Origin: Sapria himalayana
Lineage: Eukaryota > Streptophyta > Magnoliopsida > Malpighiales > Rafflesiaceae
Length of the DNA: 64,000 bases
Assembly: GCA_029783825.1 (NCBI GenBank)
Contig: JAREIK010002034.1
Location: 665,788 to 729,787, forward strand
Reading direction: 5' to 3'
Part shown: piece after piece, positions 48,331 to 60,057 of the stretch
Numbering within the stretch: the stretch's first letter is position 1
How the letters are laid out: every line of letters begins with the position of its first letter
Translations under genes and position numbers: made by a program
The notes under the pieces: generated by a model
What the model was told of the DNA's origin: nothing
The model's database searches: none
What the model saw: only the letters and a program-made list of their open reading frames with translations

Positions 48331-48880
48331 TGTATAAAAGCCAATATTTCACATATTGTGAAAGTATTGAGAAAGTACATTTCCAACTCATAGAAAAAGT
48401 ATTGGAATGCTATTAAAGGGTGCTCAGATATCTTCATAGTGCTATTGATTTTGTGTTGTAGTTTGGAAGTATTAGCAAGGAGGATAACTTTGAAATTAGT
48501 TGAACTATTGATTTTGACTGGGGTAGAGATGTTGATATTAGATGATCCACAAGAATATATGTTTTCAACTTGTATGGAGGCAAAGGTATCATTGCCCTCT
48601 CATCTAGTGAGGCTGTGTAATGTTTGGTTTCGAGCATAAGAAATTAAGGTAAAGATATGACAACAAAGTATTATTCATTTAGTAAGAAATTTAACCTTTC
48701 ATGATCAAATGAAGTACATTGATATCTTGTACTATGTTATTAGAGAGCGAGTTGATTGGTGGCTGACTAGGTTAGAGAAAGTCGACATGAAGAAGAATTG
48801 TAATGATTACTTGACAAAGGTAGCGAGTTCAAAAAAGTTCTAGTGATGAAGAGATGAGATTGAGATGAAGAAGTACTTTT
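48331..48880 (+). pseudogene. Copia RT end and RNase H, continuing the host element
   Basis: Right at the Athila border the frame reads 'CIKANISHIVKVL' (CtRPDIahaVgvv), then 'KKYWNAIK' (KEHWkAvK, 48395). 'DWGRDVDIR.STRIYVF' (48517-48566) matches DWaGDvDtRrSTsGYvF. 'GGKGIIALSSSEAV' (48577) matches the AlStTEAEY step. 'NLTFHDQMKYIDI' (48691) matches NP.fHsRsKHIDv. 'LEKVDMKKNCNDYLTK' (48775-48820) closes it. This is RNase H up to the polyprotein end, heavily broken. Confidence 0.88.
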
Positions 48881-48893
48881 CCAAGTGGAAGAA
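48881..48893 (+). other. Copia polypurine tract
   Basis: ccaagtggaagaa stands directly before the LTR start tgatagg, where the canonical tract is AAGTGGGAGA. Confidence 0.7.
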
Positions 48894-49605
48894 TGATAGG
48901 AATGGCTCATACTTCTACAAATACAACATGTATTCGGTATTGTGACTTGAATTGTGAAGTCATGACTAAATGGAGTCATGACCTATTTTTTGTCGTTGTG
49001 ACTAAAAGATTCTATATTTGATGTCGTGACATGAATTGTGAAATCAATACTTAAATGGAGTTGCAACTTATTTTGTGTTATTTGGATTGGAAATCTTTGT
49101 GTTCGGTATCACGGTATGAATTATGAAGTCACCATTTAAATGGAATTGCAACATGTTTTGTTTTGTTTTGACTGAAAGTCTTAAGGATGACCTTTTTTAT
49201 TTGGTTTTTTGACATGAACGGATGAAGTCATAACCTTTTATGTGTTATGTCTGAATGATTTAAGGATTCAAGTCATGATCTTGTTATATGGTATCATTAT
49301 ATGAATGAATGAAGTCACAACATGGATATGATATCATGACTTTGGTACTGTGTTTTTTAAATAAGTTTTTTGTTTTATATATAATGACTTATACATAGAA
49401 TGTAAAAGGTGGTTTTAAAGGTGTAGAGTCTCTTAAGAAATAAGATAGTAAAATTTTTTATACAATCTTCTATCTTTTCTTTCATGCATTGTGTGATTTA
49501 TCTTTGAGAGTTGTCTTCCCCCTTCTCAAAATCCTAAATTACCATCATGAATCCATACATTTGGTATTAGATAAAGGGTATGCTAGATATCTCAGATTTC
49601 TAACA
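48894..49605 (+). repeat. Copia 3' LTR with internal minisatellite
   Basis: Starts tgataggaatgg after the polypurine tract and ends cagatttctaaca. The last 250 bases align with 29807-30013, the surviving end of the 5' LTR. The first 450 bases are a tandem array (separate entry). Length about 712 bp. Confidence 0.8.
48934..49350. repeat. ~85-bp minisatellite in copia LTR, palindrome-bearing
   Basis: About five degenerate units run head to tail. Each carries a ggtat..tgac(at)gaatt.tgaagtca phrase, an aaatggagt..(tg)(ca)ac phrase and a (t)tgactgaaagtctt phrase. Palindromes include GTCATGAC (48958 and 48975), GTCGTGAC (49023), GTTGCAAC (49060) and GTCACAAC (49314). The array lies in the U3 part of the LTR. 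Confidence 0.75.
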
Positions 49606-49649
49606 TCATCAATTGCAAGTTGAACATCACTACAATTTGATATACAATA

Positions 49650-51030
49650 ATTAAGGAATACTTGAGATGAAAATTCACTAGCATTCTCAAGATAAATTTT
49701 CATTATAGGACAATCATGAAAATGTATTCTAGGATAAATTATTTAGCTAGTAATCAAGCAAAGCCAACATTTTTTGTGAATGTGAGGCATACATGAGACC
49801 ATCGAGTAGACATGTCCATTAAAATCATAAATATTCATCCACCAAGACTATGTGGATGAATAGGCCCATAAGTATTCCCTTGATTGTGTTCTAATAATGT
49901 AGGAGATTTATACATAGTATTGGTAAAAGATTGTCTAAAAAGCAATTTTTCTGGAGAACAAGAAGCAAAAAAATAATTGAGAGATGTTAACCTTTGTTAG
50001 TTTCTTAATAGATAACCATTAGAACTCTGAACTATATGATGCATCATGGAGAGTCCTACATGCCCTTGTCATTCATGCCAAGAGATAAACATTTTGGATA
50101 TATTGAAGTTTTAGTTCATGAAAGTGTGAGATTTATTAAGTCTAATAGTTGTTTGATATAATCCATATGATCAAGAAGTCATTTGTTCCAAGATTCATTC
50201 TTGTCTAGAATTAATAGGGGTGATGAGTAGATTCTCAAGTATATAACCAATGTGATATTCATGTTGGTGAATATTCTTGAAACTGAATGAATTTCTATTG
50301 TATTTATCAGGATAAATTATGTCAACAATTTGGAAATTAGTGTCATTGGATAGAATAATAGTAGCTCTTCAAGATCCTTTAATGAGGTCAGCATGATCTA
50401 AGATAGCATAAATATTAGATTGAACTAATGTTAAATTTGAAAAAGTATTCTTATCATGCAGGATTGTGTGGGTTGTGGCACTATCAACAAGTCATGCATC
50501 TTTAGAAGATGTTATATAATTGATAAATTCTAGAGAGGGACCGTATATCTTCAAAAATAATGATAAAATTTAGAAAGACGATAAATATCACATTATTCTT
50601 TAGATAAGTAATGTATTGACTGGGCCACCTTGATAAAGCATGTGCATACCTCCTTGATGGAAGAATTATAGAAAAGAGTTAACAAGTGGAAAGAATGCAT
50701 TAAAAGAAGAGAAGAGAAAGATTATGTAAATTCAGAAATATAATAGATGTATTATGGGTGATGCATCTCAAAAAAAAGGAGCTTCTATTTGTTTCCACAT
50801 AAGAAAAATTTTAATAGCACATTCTGAAAATCTTGGATAAAGTAATGAAGCAAATAAAAAATATAGTACTGGGAGACACCAATTCATTTGTTAAATTATA
50901 CGAGTCCATTATAGAGAAGTGATTGAAAATAATCATAGAAGGAACAAGATAAAAATTGGGGGAAATGTGCATTATTGGGAGAAGCATTGAATTGCATATG
51001 AGGGAATATTTAGTTAGAATCAAAAGCAAG
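49650..51030 (-). mobile_element. Minus-strand Ty1/copia fragment (gag end?, protease, integrase start)
   Basis: Read leftwards, the protease region gives 'LVDSATTHTIL' (50495-50461). It continues with 'FSNLTLVQSNIYAILDHADLIKGS' (split across 50450-50370), 'FSFKNIHQHEYHIGYI' (50305-50255) and 'SYGLYQTTI' (50175). The GAG-preintegrase and integrase start follow with 'WHE.QGHVGLSMMHHIV' (50090-50035), 'CSPEKLLFRQS' (49960) and 'GPIHPHS.GG' (49870). After that come 'FMILMDMSTRWSHVCL' (49845-49795) and 'ILEYIF' (49720). The catalytic protease D is kept. The fragment ends within integrase at about 49650. No LTR of its own was recognised. Confidence 0.85.
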
Positions 51031-51199
51031 TTTATGTTGGTCTTGGTTCATTTGAAGACACTATGAACTCCATTGGACAAATATAGGGTGCACTATGCAA
51101 CATTATTGGAAATGGATATTAGAGAAAAAAGAGTTAGAGAAGCCTTCAACATCTATACCACCTTTTGAACCCTTTAGAGCGTAGTTATTGTTTTGGAAA

Positions 51200-51380
51200 T
51201 TTATTTCTAGTGATTGCTCATACGACCCTCCTCCCTCACCACATTGAGATGTATATATTTTTTTGATATGATGTTATGAGATGCTTTTCTTAGGATATTA
51301 ATGTTGTAAATAAAATTGTTTTTATCTTTGGAGAAAAATTCATTGCTAGGGGTTGAGCAATACTTTAGTGTGTGAGTTTA
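51200..51380 (+). other. Athila 3' internal end and polypurine site
   Basis: tgctaggggttgagcaatactttagtgtgtgag (positions 51346-51378) is the same signal that precedes the LTR at 41998, here better preserved. Athila elements typically show a GGG.ACGAGCAA...TTTAAGTGTGGGGG string at this place. Confidence 0.65.
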
Positions 51381-51826
51381 TTTGGTACTCAAGATACCAA
51401 ATAAATAGTATTATTTAGTGAGTACAATGCAGTGTATTTGCATGAATACTAGTGGTTATCAAAAAGATTTTACTAAATTCTTATTTTTAAGATGAAGTAA
51501 TTAATATTAGTGAAATTAGAAAGAATTTGGTTGAAATCGATGAACTTTGCAGGAAATTTACTTGTAGGAGAGAGAAGAAATAAAGAATTATGAATACTTT
51601 AGTGTGTGAGTTTGTTTGGTACTCAAGATATCAAATAAATAGTATCATTTAGTGAGTACAATGTAGTGTATTTGCATGAATACTAGTGGTTATCAAAAAT
51701 ATTTTGTTAAAATCTTATTTTTAAGATGAAGTAATTAATATTAGTGAAATCAGAAAGAATTTGGTTGAAATCGATGAACTTGACAGAAAAATACTTGTAG
51801 GAGAGAAGAAATAAAGAATCATGATA
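51359..51826. repeat. 234-bp tandem duplication across polypurine site and LTR start
   Basis: aatactttagtgtgtgag...aaagaat is present at 51359-51592 and again at 51593-51826 with few differences, so the LTR start occurs twice. Confidence 0.9.
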
Positions 51827-54040
51827 CTTCTTTTGTCATGATTTATATACAATCTTCATATTATCCTTAAGTAATTATAGTATCCTTTCTTGGTTGTAAC
51901 TCTTTCAAAATAGTCATGACATTCTTTGTATACCATGACTCTACTACTAAATTGATATAATCATTTCATTGTGTGACATAATAATCATAATTGTGATAGT
52001 TTCTTGGAGTCACAACTACATAAGCTCTAAACTACTTAATGGTTATGATATTATTTTTGTTTCATGGCAGTCAAGTACCCCTTTGGTAAAGGTAGTCATG
52101 ACACATTATAGAGTCATCATTTATTCAAATAGATCCAAAATATTAATAGATGTAGGTTGTGGTATCATTTTTTACCAAAACATTTCATTCAAGAGAGAAA
52201 TAACTTGATCATATCATTCACAGTGTCATGAAACTTAACTTATAAAGCCAACACTAAAGTCATGGTCAATTCTTAGTATCATGATTTTGTGTTACATCAA
52301 GAATTTGATTCAATCATGGCAATCTCACCACATCAATATTTTATTCACAAATCCAATACCAAAGTCATGACTAATTTCCAACACAATGATTTTGTGTTAA
52401 AAAAAGTTTAAGCATTTATCATGTCCATTAATAGCACTATGACAATTATGCTCTAGAGAGGATCCAAAGTGATGACAAAGTCATGAGTTCAACTTTGTGT
52501 TGCAACATCCAACTTAATAAATCATATGGATTCTCAATATATAAAAACTACCCTTAGATAAATCAAAGAAAAAAAGGAGAGGGGAGTGAGATATGGAGAG
52601 AGAGAGAGAGAGAGGAGAAAAGATCATCAAAAGGTCATGATGCATTCCAGTCTAGGTATAATGACCTCAACCTCATTTAGAGGCAAGTCCAAGGCAAACA
52701 ACAAAAAAATTTGATTAGAATTAGGGTTTTCTTTTTGGAAATTAGATTAAGCATCTATTAGGAATCCTATAATCTATGAGATGACTTTTCACCACCTCAC
52801 ATGATTTTATCCTTAATATTCATCTAGATTAAAGTTTAGAGTTGGTTATGTAATTATTTTGTGATGGATAATTGAATTAATGAATTTATATTTAGTTTAT
52901 AATGTGTTCGGATGTTTATGGATGTGGATGCACCTGAGAATTTCAAATAAGGGATTTCATGAATACGTCAATTTATGTGAGTCAATTATGGTAGATAGTG
53001 ATATGTATCTCACTAGACATAGTCATGTGGTTTGAATAGAATCAAGTGATAACCCTTCTAATCTTAATGCATGAGATAAACAAGCATGTGAAAATCTAAG
53101 TTTACATATATTAATCATTATGAGTATGATACTCACAAAGCTGAAAATATTAATGTATTAAAGACTAATCTATTATGTACTATCTAGAGAAACTAATCTT
53201 GGAATAATGTGGAGATTAAGTAAAATATCTTACATAGGAATTTAATCATAATATGTGAGACATGTAGTAGCCATGTCAGACAATGACAAGTATGTCATTG
53301 GGGCACACACAAGTGGGGGAGACTCATAGAGTGATGACAGCCTTGAGAATTATTCATGCTTGTATGTTTTTCATAAGTGAAATTCTTGAGAAGGCATATG
53401 TTTAATTGTCGTAAGTATGGTGCTCATGAAGTTGAAAATATAAATGAATTTAGTAACACATTATCTCAATTCATTGAATTAAATATAAGTTGGAGAATAT
53501 AAGTATATACTCTAAACATTCATCAAAGATAGTTAATATCTTGCCTAAAAGGAGTAGACTTTAAAATGCCTTTACATAGATTGATATATTATTTTGGTGT
53601 TGAAATACCAAGGGGACAATAATGAGGAGATCATCCTAAGTAGTGACACTCGAACAAATGATGGTCACCTTTGTATGCTAAGAGGACGCATGAGCATTTT
53701 CATACTAATATACCCTTCATCTAATAACCAAACACAATATGAACCAAACATAGACATATCATCATACATAAGTATGTGTGTCAACCCTAGAGAATGAATA
53801 TATTTTATAAGATCAAATATATCTATTTAACTCGTATAGTCATCAATTCATTATTGTTAGACTAAACTATCAAATAATCATTATAGAATTGATACCTAGA
53901 CTTATGTCCACTTTATTACTTGTATGACTCATATATTTGTGGGCTATGTTTGTTGAGAGATCCTCACTCGACTAAGTTTTGTGACTGTGTTAAATAAATG
54001 TGAGTTTTGGCACTCTCACAAAGTCACAAAAAATAACAAC
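51381..54040 (+). repeat. Athila LTR (third copy), 3' LTR of a truncated element
   Basis: Begins tttggtactcaagataccaaat after an Athila polypurine site. It then follows the same order as the other LTRs: palindrome-rich part (51880-52500), TATA-like tatataaaa (52538), a (GA)n tract at 52593-52613, and the aattgaattaatgaat...gatgtttatggatg part (52870). It continues with a tttacatatattaatcattatgag part (53100) and an end near 54040. Its 5' internal region is missing, cut off by the minus-strand copia fragment. Confidence 0.75.
52538..52546 (+). promoter_or_regulatory. TATA-like box, third Athila LTR
   Basis: atataaaaa at the position homologous to 35493. Confidence 0.45.
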
Positions 54041-54429
54041 ATAGACCAACTTTGACATGGTTCCTTTAAGTAATTGTATTGTTTTATTTTATCTAGCAAT
54101 GCACAAAGACCATATTCTAATTGATTTTTGATGGAATCATGGGAAATGTTTAAAGATTTCAAATTATAATTTATAAGTAAAAAATATAACATAAATGCTT
54201 AATTTTATCTTTACAAAAACTTAACATAAAATTTATAAGTAAAAAATGTTGTAATTTAGAAAATTAAAAGGTTAAATTTAAAAAAATATGCAAATTATTT
54301 TACTTTATAAAATTACCATGTGATTTTATATAATTTTGTTTACAAATGAAAATAGACCATAGTTATGTAGCTCCTAAATTATTATGTGTGAAAGCATCTG
54401 AAAAATGTCAATTAGGAGATAGACAAACA
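54041..54429. other. AT-rich DNA between LTR and next copia element
   Basis: Nothing recognisable. It may include decayed copia gag. Confidence 0.4.
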
Positions 54430-54499
54430 TCATCTTGGAAGGAGAGCTCAAGATAGTTAGATTAATTTATTCTACTATCCTAGTCAGTCAAGAAGGTGA

Positions 54500-55428
54500 C
54501 TAGCTGATTGATTCAGGTACTTCATTTCAAATCACATTTTTTATTGACATATTTATTGCATACATAAAACTATAGTTATAGACTAGACATCATCTAGGAC
54601 TAAAAGATGTCCATTATGTATTGGACATTCAAGAGAACATGATGTTCATTAAAATTTTGAATGATATCATATGCGTGAATCATTTTTCTAGAGGCTATTA
54701 GAAATTGATGAAGGGCTCATTAATCAATAATAGGGATAAGAAAAGTTTGTTTTATGGCACTAAGGTGAGAATGTCTATAGATCAAGTAAATGGTATTCAT
54801 CAAAAAAGTAATATTGGTCTTTGACAAATGAGACTTAGTCATGTGAGTGAAAAAATTCTTCACTTATTAACTTGAATGAATATGAATCTTTTCTTGATGC
54901 ATATATAGATTGTATGACATGAAAAAACATACATCATTTTCTCACTCTCTATCCCCTTCAAGAAGATCAAATATTATTCATCTTACCCATACTAATATAT
55001 GCTTTATATAAAATAGAATACATGATGAGGCCCTTTACTATGTGATATTTATTAATGACCACTCTATGAAGGTATGATCATATACCATGAAAACCAAAGT
55101 CGAAGTATTTCATGTCTTTGAAAATTTTTATACTAGAGTTGAGAGAAAAATCAATAAATATGTTATGATAAAGAGAGAAAATACAAGGGTCAATTTTAAA
55201 TCTAGTTTATTCAATGATATTTTGAAAGTCATGGTATGCCATTTTGTAAATGAATTGATTAAATATTAATGGGACTACATATTGAATGAAAATGCTTCTG
55301 CATATTTGTAATGGTTTGAATGAAATATGTTTTAAAATGGGTATTACAATAGAATTGGCTCACTTCCTTGTATATGATTATTTTTTCTTAGTTAATTGGG
55401 TAATGTTGTTGTTGTCTATCAAATGAAG
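54500..55428 (+). pseudogene. Copia protease and integrase remnant
   Basis: 'LIDSGTSFQITFFIDIF' (54504-54553) is the protease site, with the catalytic D, S and G kept. 'LKDVHYVLDIQENMM' follows (54601), matching 'LkdVrhVPdmr.NLiS'. The preintegrase part gives 'KGSLINNR.KKSLFYGTKV' (54707-54765) and 'MRLSHVSEKILHLL' (54825-54865, where WHkRLGHmSEkgl.iL is usual). The integrase core scraps are 'YVIFINDHSMKV'-like (55045-55075) and 'MKTKVEVFHVFENFYTRVER' (55087-55146), matching lKtKdeVf..Fk.f...vEr. 'NGLNEICFKMG' (55312) matches the 'QQNGvaERmNRTl' helix. Confidence 0.82.
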
Positions 55429-55429
55429 G

Positions 55430-57165
55430 GTAGATATGTGTAAAAATTCTATTGTTCCCACTTACCATATATGGAGGCTATCATGCTTGGACTGTTACTA
55501 CCAAGGATGATCCTCAATTAGATGTGCCATTGGCATTTTACCACAAAAACCATAAATCATCTTAACGTCTACTCTTTTCAGGCAATAAGTCAACTATCCT
55601 TGATAATTATTTCAAATATATATATCTATTCTTTAACCTATAATATCTTAAGCATGTAAAATGGTGTAGTATTGCATCAATTTTTGCTTTTGGATTCATA
55701 AGTACGAGTATAATACTTCATGGTAATTAACATATATCTTCCCACAAATCTCACATATGAAAGTCATATAAGAAGAAATGACTCGCATGTTTGTCACCAC
55801 TAAATATGTCTCCTCCACTTGTATATGCTCCATGACATACCTATCACTATCTGCCATAACTGACACACAGCTTCCATATTATAGTAAACCCCATATGTTA
55901 GATATTCTACTTAACTCTCACATCACTCAAAGGTTAGTACTTCTAGAATATGCAAAATAGATTTTTCATAAGTAAATTCATACTTTTGGCTTTATAAGTA
56001 TCAAACTCATAATGATTAAACTTATCTCAATCTTAAGTTTTTACATATAAGTTTATCCGACATGTTATGATTAGAAGGATTTTCATTGCCTTCTTATCAT
56101 ATCGCATAAGAGTATCTCATGACTTGTCATTATCTACCATAGCCGACATGCATAAACCTATGATATAATGAAAAATTTTAAATATTAGTTCTATATAAGA
56201 ATTATATCCATCAATATCAAAATCATAATATTACCACAAACATAAACTTTTAAAAATCAAATCATTATTACTAAGTATATAAAACCAACTTTAGATCTTG
56301 ATTTCTAAACAAATATTACTCATATTTTTTTTGGATTTCCCCCCTAAATGGAAGTTAAAATCATGATGCCTATGATTTTTTGTATGCTCTTGGCTTGAAA
56401 TCTAATTTTTATTCTCTCTCTATTTTAACTAAACCTTATAAGTGTTGCTTTTATAACTTGGGGGTATGTGCAATACTTAAGCTAGAAGTCACAATACTAG
56501 CTAGTGATCATAACTTTCTTATCTCGTTAGATCTTTTCTATAGTACAAAAGTCATGATGACAATGAATATTGTGATGCAAGTAACTTTATCTGAACCAAA
56601 TGTTTATGGAGCTAGGAATATCATGACAAAGACAAATTCTCTCTAGAGCACAAAGTCATAACATTGAGAATAACCATAGTTTTGATCTTTACTTTGGAGA
56701 AAATTATCAGTGTTGGAATAACAGTGACTAATATAATTAATCTCTAGAACACAAAGTCATGAAATTGGGAATGACAATGAATTTTGTATTTTCTCATTAT
56801 ATCACAAGTCATGGTATTGGAAAAGTCATGATTAGAGTAAATACTCTCTAAAAAGTCTTGGTATAAAATATTATCATGACTCATAATACTTAATATCTCA
56901 GCTCTATATTGAATAAGTCATGATATTGGAAATTACAGCAACTAATTGTACCAGTGGATACTTGGCTATCATGATATGAAAATAATGTTAACTATTATTA
57001 TATTTAGAGATAGTACATCCACAATGCCAAGAAAATATCGATATTGAAGACTATATTGCATAGTTGAAAGCTTATATGAACTCAGTGATATAGTCGTGAC
57101 ATACAAAGTTAGAATATGGAGTGTCGAATAATACTCTTGATTATGTATTTTAGTTTGGTAGAAAC
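55430..57165 (-). repeat. Athila LTR fragment, inverted, inside the second copia
   Basis: On the minus strand the order matches the other LTRs: ctaccatga-type start (57100), palindrome-rich part (56950-56380, e.g. GTCATGAA, GTCATAAC), and an aatcattatgagtttgatacttataaagcc part (56000-56020). A cataagtgtcagtt-like part and a gatagcctccatatatgg part (about 55485) follow. The LTR termini were not found, so it is truncated on both sides. Confidence 0.7.
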
Positions 57166-57169
57166 AATA

Positions 57170-57667
57170 ATGAAGAGATATTAGAAGATAGTGGATCGAT
57201 TGATGTTGATTGGTGACATTTGTCATGGAGATGTAGATATCTGAAGGTCTAAAAGTAAATATATTATTATCTTGTGTGAATGTTATGTAAGTTAGATGAG
57301 TAAAAGGTAAGCTATAGTTACCTTCTCATCCATGAAGGCATAGTATATGGACCTTACTCATGCAAGTACAAAAGTTATTTGGGTATAAATTTCATGTGTA
57401 GAGCTTGATTTCGAGCAGATGAACCTAAAGCTCAGAGATGGACCTAAAGCTCAAAGATGGACCCAAAGCTCAGATGTGATAGTAAAAGTGTTATCTACGT
57501 AGCAAGTATTATCACTTTCCATGCAAGGACAAAGCATATTAGCATTTAGTATCATTTCATCTATGAGCAAGTTAAACAAAAGTGAATTCAGTTGAAGATA
57601 ATTGACATGAAGAAGAATGGTATTGGTAACATTATGAAGGTTTTGGGTATGGAGAAGTTGTGGTGTT
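57170..57667 (+). pseudogene. Copia RNase H remnant
   Basis: 'HGDVDI.RSKSKYIII' (57224-57270) matches aGDvDtRrSTsGYiF. 'MSKR.AIVTFSSMKA.YMDL' (57298-57355) matches mSKrQ..ValSTtEAEYmAl. 'CDSKSVIYVASIITFHARTKHISI' spans 57476-57548 and carries the catalytic D of CDNqSAi.la.np.fHaRtKHI. The tail '...MKKNG' and 'MEKLW' ends at the Athila border. Between these lies a triplicated 19-base unit. Confidence 0.85.
57418..57476. repeat. Three ~19-bp tandem units in RNase H
   Basis: gatg(a/g)acc(t/c)aaagctca(g/a)a occurs three times in a row. It would insert about 13 extra residues before the catalytic CD of RNase H. Confidence 0.9.
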
Positions 57668-57672
57668 GAGTT

Positions 57673-60051
57673 TTTGGTATGCCAAATATCAAATAATATT
57701 GACCATTTGGCATGCTTGTGAAATCAAAATTTTTTAGTGTGAAATATATGTTGGTGCAGTTGGTGACTAGAATGGGAGTGAAAAGTCCTGCAAGTCATAG
57801 CATCTTCACACATAATCATAAAAATTTTTTTATGTCATGACTCTACTACCTTGTCGATACAATTCTTCCATTATGCAATACATTATTTTTGTTCTATAGA
57901 TTTCTTGGAGTCATAGCAAAACTAGCTCAAAATAACTTCCCATCTTTGACATTAATTTCACATCATATTAACCCAAGTACCCTACTAGTGCTAAAAGTTG
58001 TGTATCCTCTAGATGTCATGTTTATTCCTTTGCCAAATCACAAAATACTCAAGCCAAAGCTATGATGATGATGTGTCATCATGCCTTTTGGATATAGAAT
58101 GTTATAGAAAACTAAACTTAAGTCATAATCAAAACAAGCACAATAACTCTTGGCTCAAGAGAATAACAAAAGCCGAGATAATTTTTCAATGCTTTAACAT
58201 AGGGTTACATAAGTAAAATGCACAAGTCATAGTCATATTTAGTATTGTGACAATGTGTTATAAAGACTAAATACACAAGTTATTATCATATTACCGCACC
58301 ATGCCTTTATGTTAAAGAGGCTAAAATTGTCATTATGACTTTTCTCAATGTCACGATCATTAAGCAGAAGGAGGAGGACATGGTCATGACTTATAACCAG
58401 TGGTGTGACTATGTTACAAAACCAAAAGACCAAAGTCATGAATATTACTCAGTATCACAACTTCCAATTAAAAAACTCATACCAAATGGACAGGCATATA
58501 AGAAAAATCCTAAGAAGCCAAGAGGAAATCCAAAAGATGAATTTGGAATGTGACCCAAGGGGCTCCATGATTCTATTTTCAGAGTGATCCATGAGAAACA
58601 AGGGTGATAGAGGTACAAGCATAGATCATAAAAGGCGGGCATGCATTTCAAATCCCCTCTTAAAAGCAAATCGAACTAAAATTAAGCAAATTCTGATGAA
58701 TTTAGGTTTTGAAGTTTAGAATCTCTCAATGGTTAAAATTAGACACTTAAATTCATTTGAGATTAATTTCCACATATCTTATTAGTTATTCTTCCTAATT
58801 TCAAGCTAAAAAGGAGAATACATGGATAGTTTGGTTAGGATATTCTCCCAAGGGATTTAGGTGTAATATATTTATTATAATTAATGTTATATTTAATGCT
58901 TTAATGTGATGGTTTATTATGATATTATTTTGTTATTGATAGTATGATAATTAAATATAATTGAGACTAAGGTTTTTACTACTAGTGGATTTGTGTGTGG
59001 TTGGAGTGGTGAATGATGAAAGAAAAGCTACAAAACATATTCATGCATATGGTAGGAAAGAAGTTTCATCCCTTCAGACCATGATGCATTTGACAAACCC
59101 ATAATCCCATATGCTAAAACTCAAAATTTGTATATTTAATTATTGTAGGTATGATACTTATGAAGCTAAAAGTATAAATACTTTTATAAATAATATCATT
59201 AAGCATATCTTAGAGGAACTGACCCTCAATTGATGTTAGGTAGTAAATAGAATATTCTCCTAAGAGTTTTATATTTAGTGTGTGTGTCATATGTCATAGT
59301 TATGGATGATTTTAGGTATGTCATGCAATAAGCATATATAGATGTGATTTGTGTAGTGATGATAGTCTTAAGAGTTATATTTAGCCATATGGCTACTACT
59401 GATAAAATACAAAGAAAAGCATATGTTAATTATGCTAGCATTGTGTTAATGAAGCTAAAAGTGTAAATATTTTTAGTATTATATGAATTTTCATCTAGAA
59501 AGATACTAGTGGTCATAGAATAAAAATGCATATTCAAAGCAAATACTAAGGATTATTATTGAGTTGCCTAAAAGGTGAAGACTTATGGATGACACTTGCA
59601 CAGAGATAATATATTGTCTCACTAGTAAAGTACTAAGAGGACAACTATGATGAGTTCATTATTAGGAAAAGCTCAATAATTGATAATAACCTTGTATGAT
59701 GGTAGAGCAAGAGACCATTCCACACTCATCTAGCTTTCTTTTTATAACTAAGCATAATCACAAGAAAGTTATTTATGTATTCCATCAAAAATAAAAATAT
59801 AAATCATCCCTAGAATCTAGGATTTACAACTTGAATCCTATTTATTGTGCCTATTATAGTAGCTATTAATTATTATTGACTAATCTGACATGAATGTGCA
59901 ATCCCTATGAGATTGACTTATAGACTAAAAGTCTTCTTTAGTACTTATGTGACATGTATACTTATGGAATGATGTTAGATAAGAGACTCTCACCCAACTA
60001 ACTTTTGGTATGCATCTAAACATAAAATTAGGTGTTATAATAATGTCAATA
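57673..60051 (+). repeat. Athila 5' LTR (second element)
   Basis: Starts tttggtatgccaaat and ends just before the primer site. It aligns with the other LTRs, including ccctactagtgctaaaagttgtg (57972), GTCATGAC at 58383, TATA box at 58497, and a gattggagtggtgaatgatg part (58996). The end part gactctcacccaactaacttttggtatgc (59980) also aligns. About 2.38 kb. Confidence 0.8.
58497..58506 (+). promoter_or_regulatory. TATA box, second Athila 5' LTR
   Basis: tataagaaaa, identical to the core at 62223 in its partner LTR. Confidence 0.55.
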
Positions 60052-60057
60052 AGTTTT

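Larger units (their letters stand above)
29807..49605 (+). mobile_element. Ty1/copia retrotransposon hosting nested insertions
   Basis: One plus-strand copia element can be reassembled from separated pieces. These are the last ~200 bases of its 5' LTR (29807-30013), an initiator-Met primer site (30016), gag, protease and RT to 32691. A further 50-base RT piece lies at 34202-34250, and RT/RNase H continue at 48331-48880. A polypurine tract and the 3' LTR (48894-49605) close it. The ends of the two LTRs align (aaataagatagt, then aaatcctaaat, then tagatttc.aaca). The reading frame joins in register across both insertions, which identifies them as insertions and not neighbours. Integrase is mostly deleted and the 5' LTR is truncated. 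Confidence 0.85.

Noticed and set aside
48934..49350. Direct repeats with spacer-like intervals, superficially CRISPR-like
   Set aside because: Units are degenerate, contiguous and lie in a plant retrotransposon LTR; there is no constant repeat with unique spacers and no cas gene.
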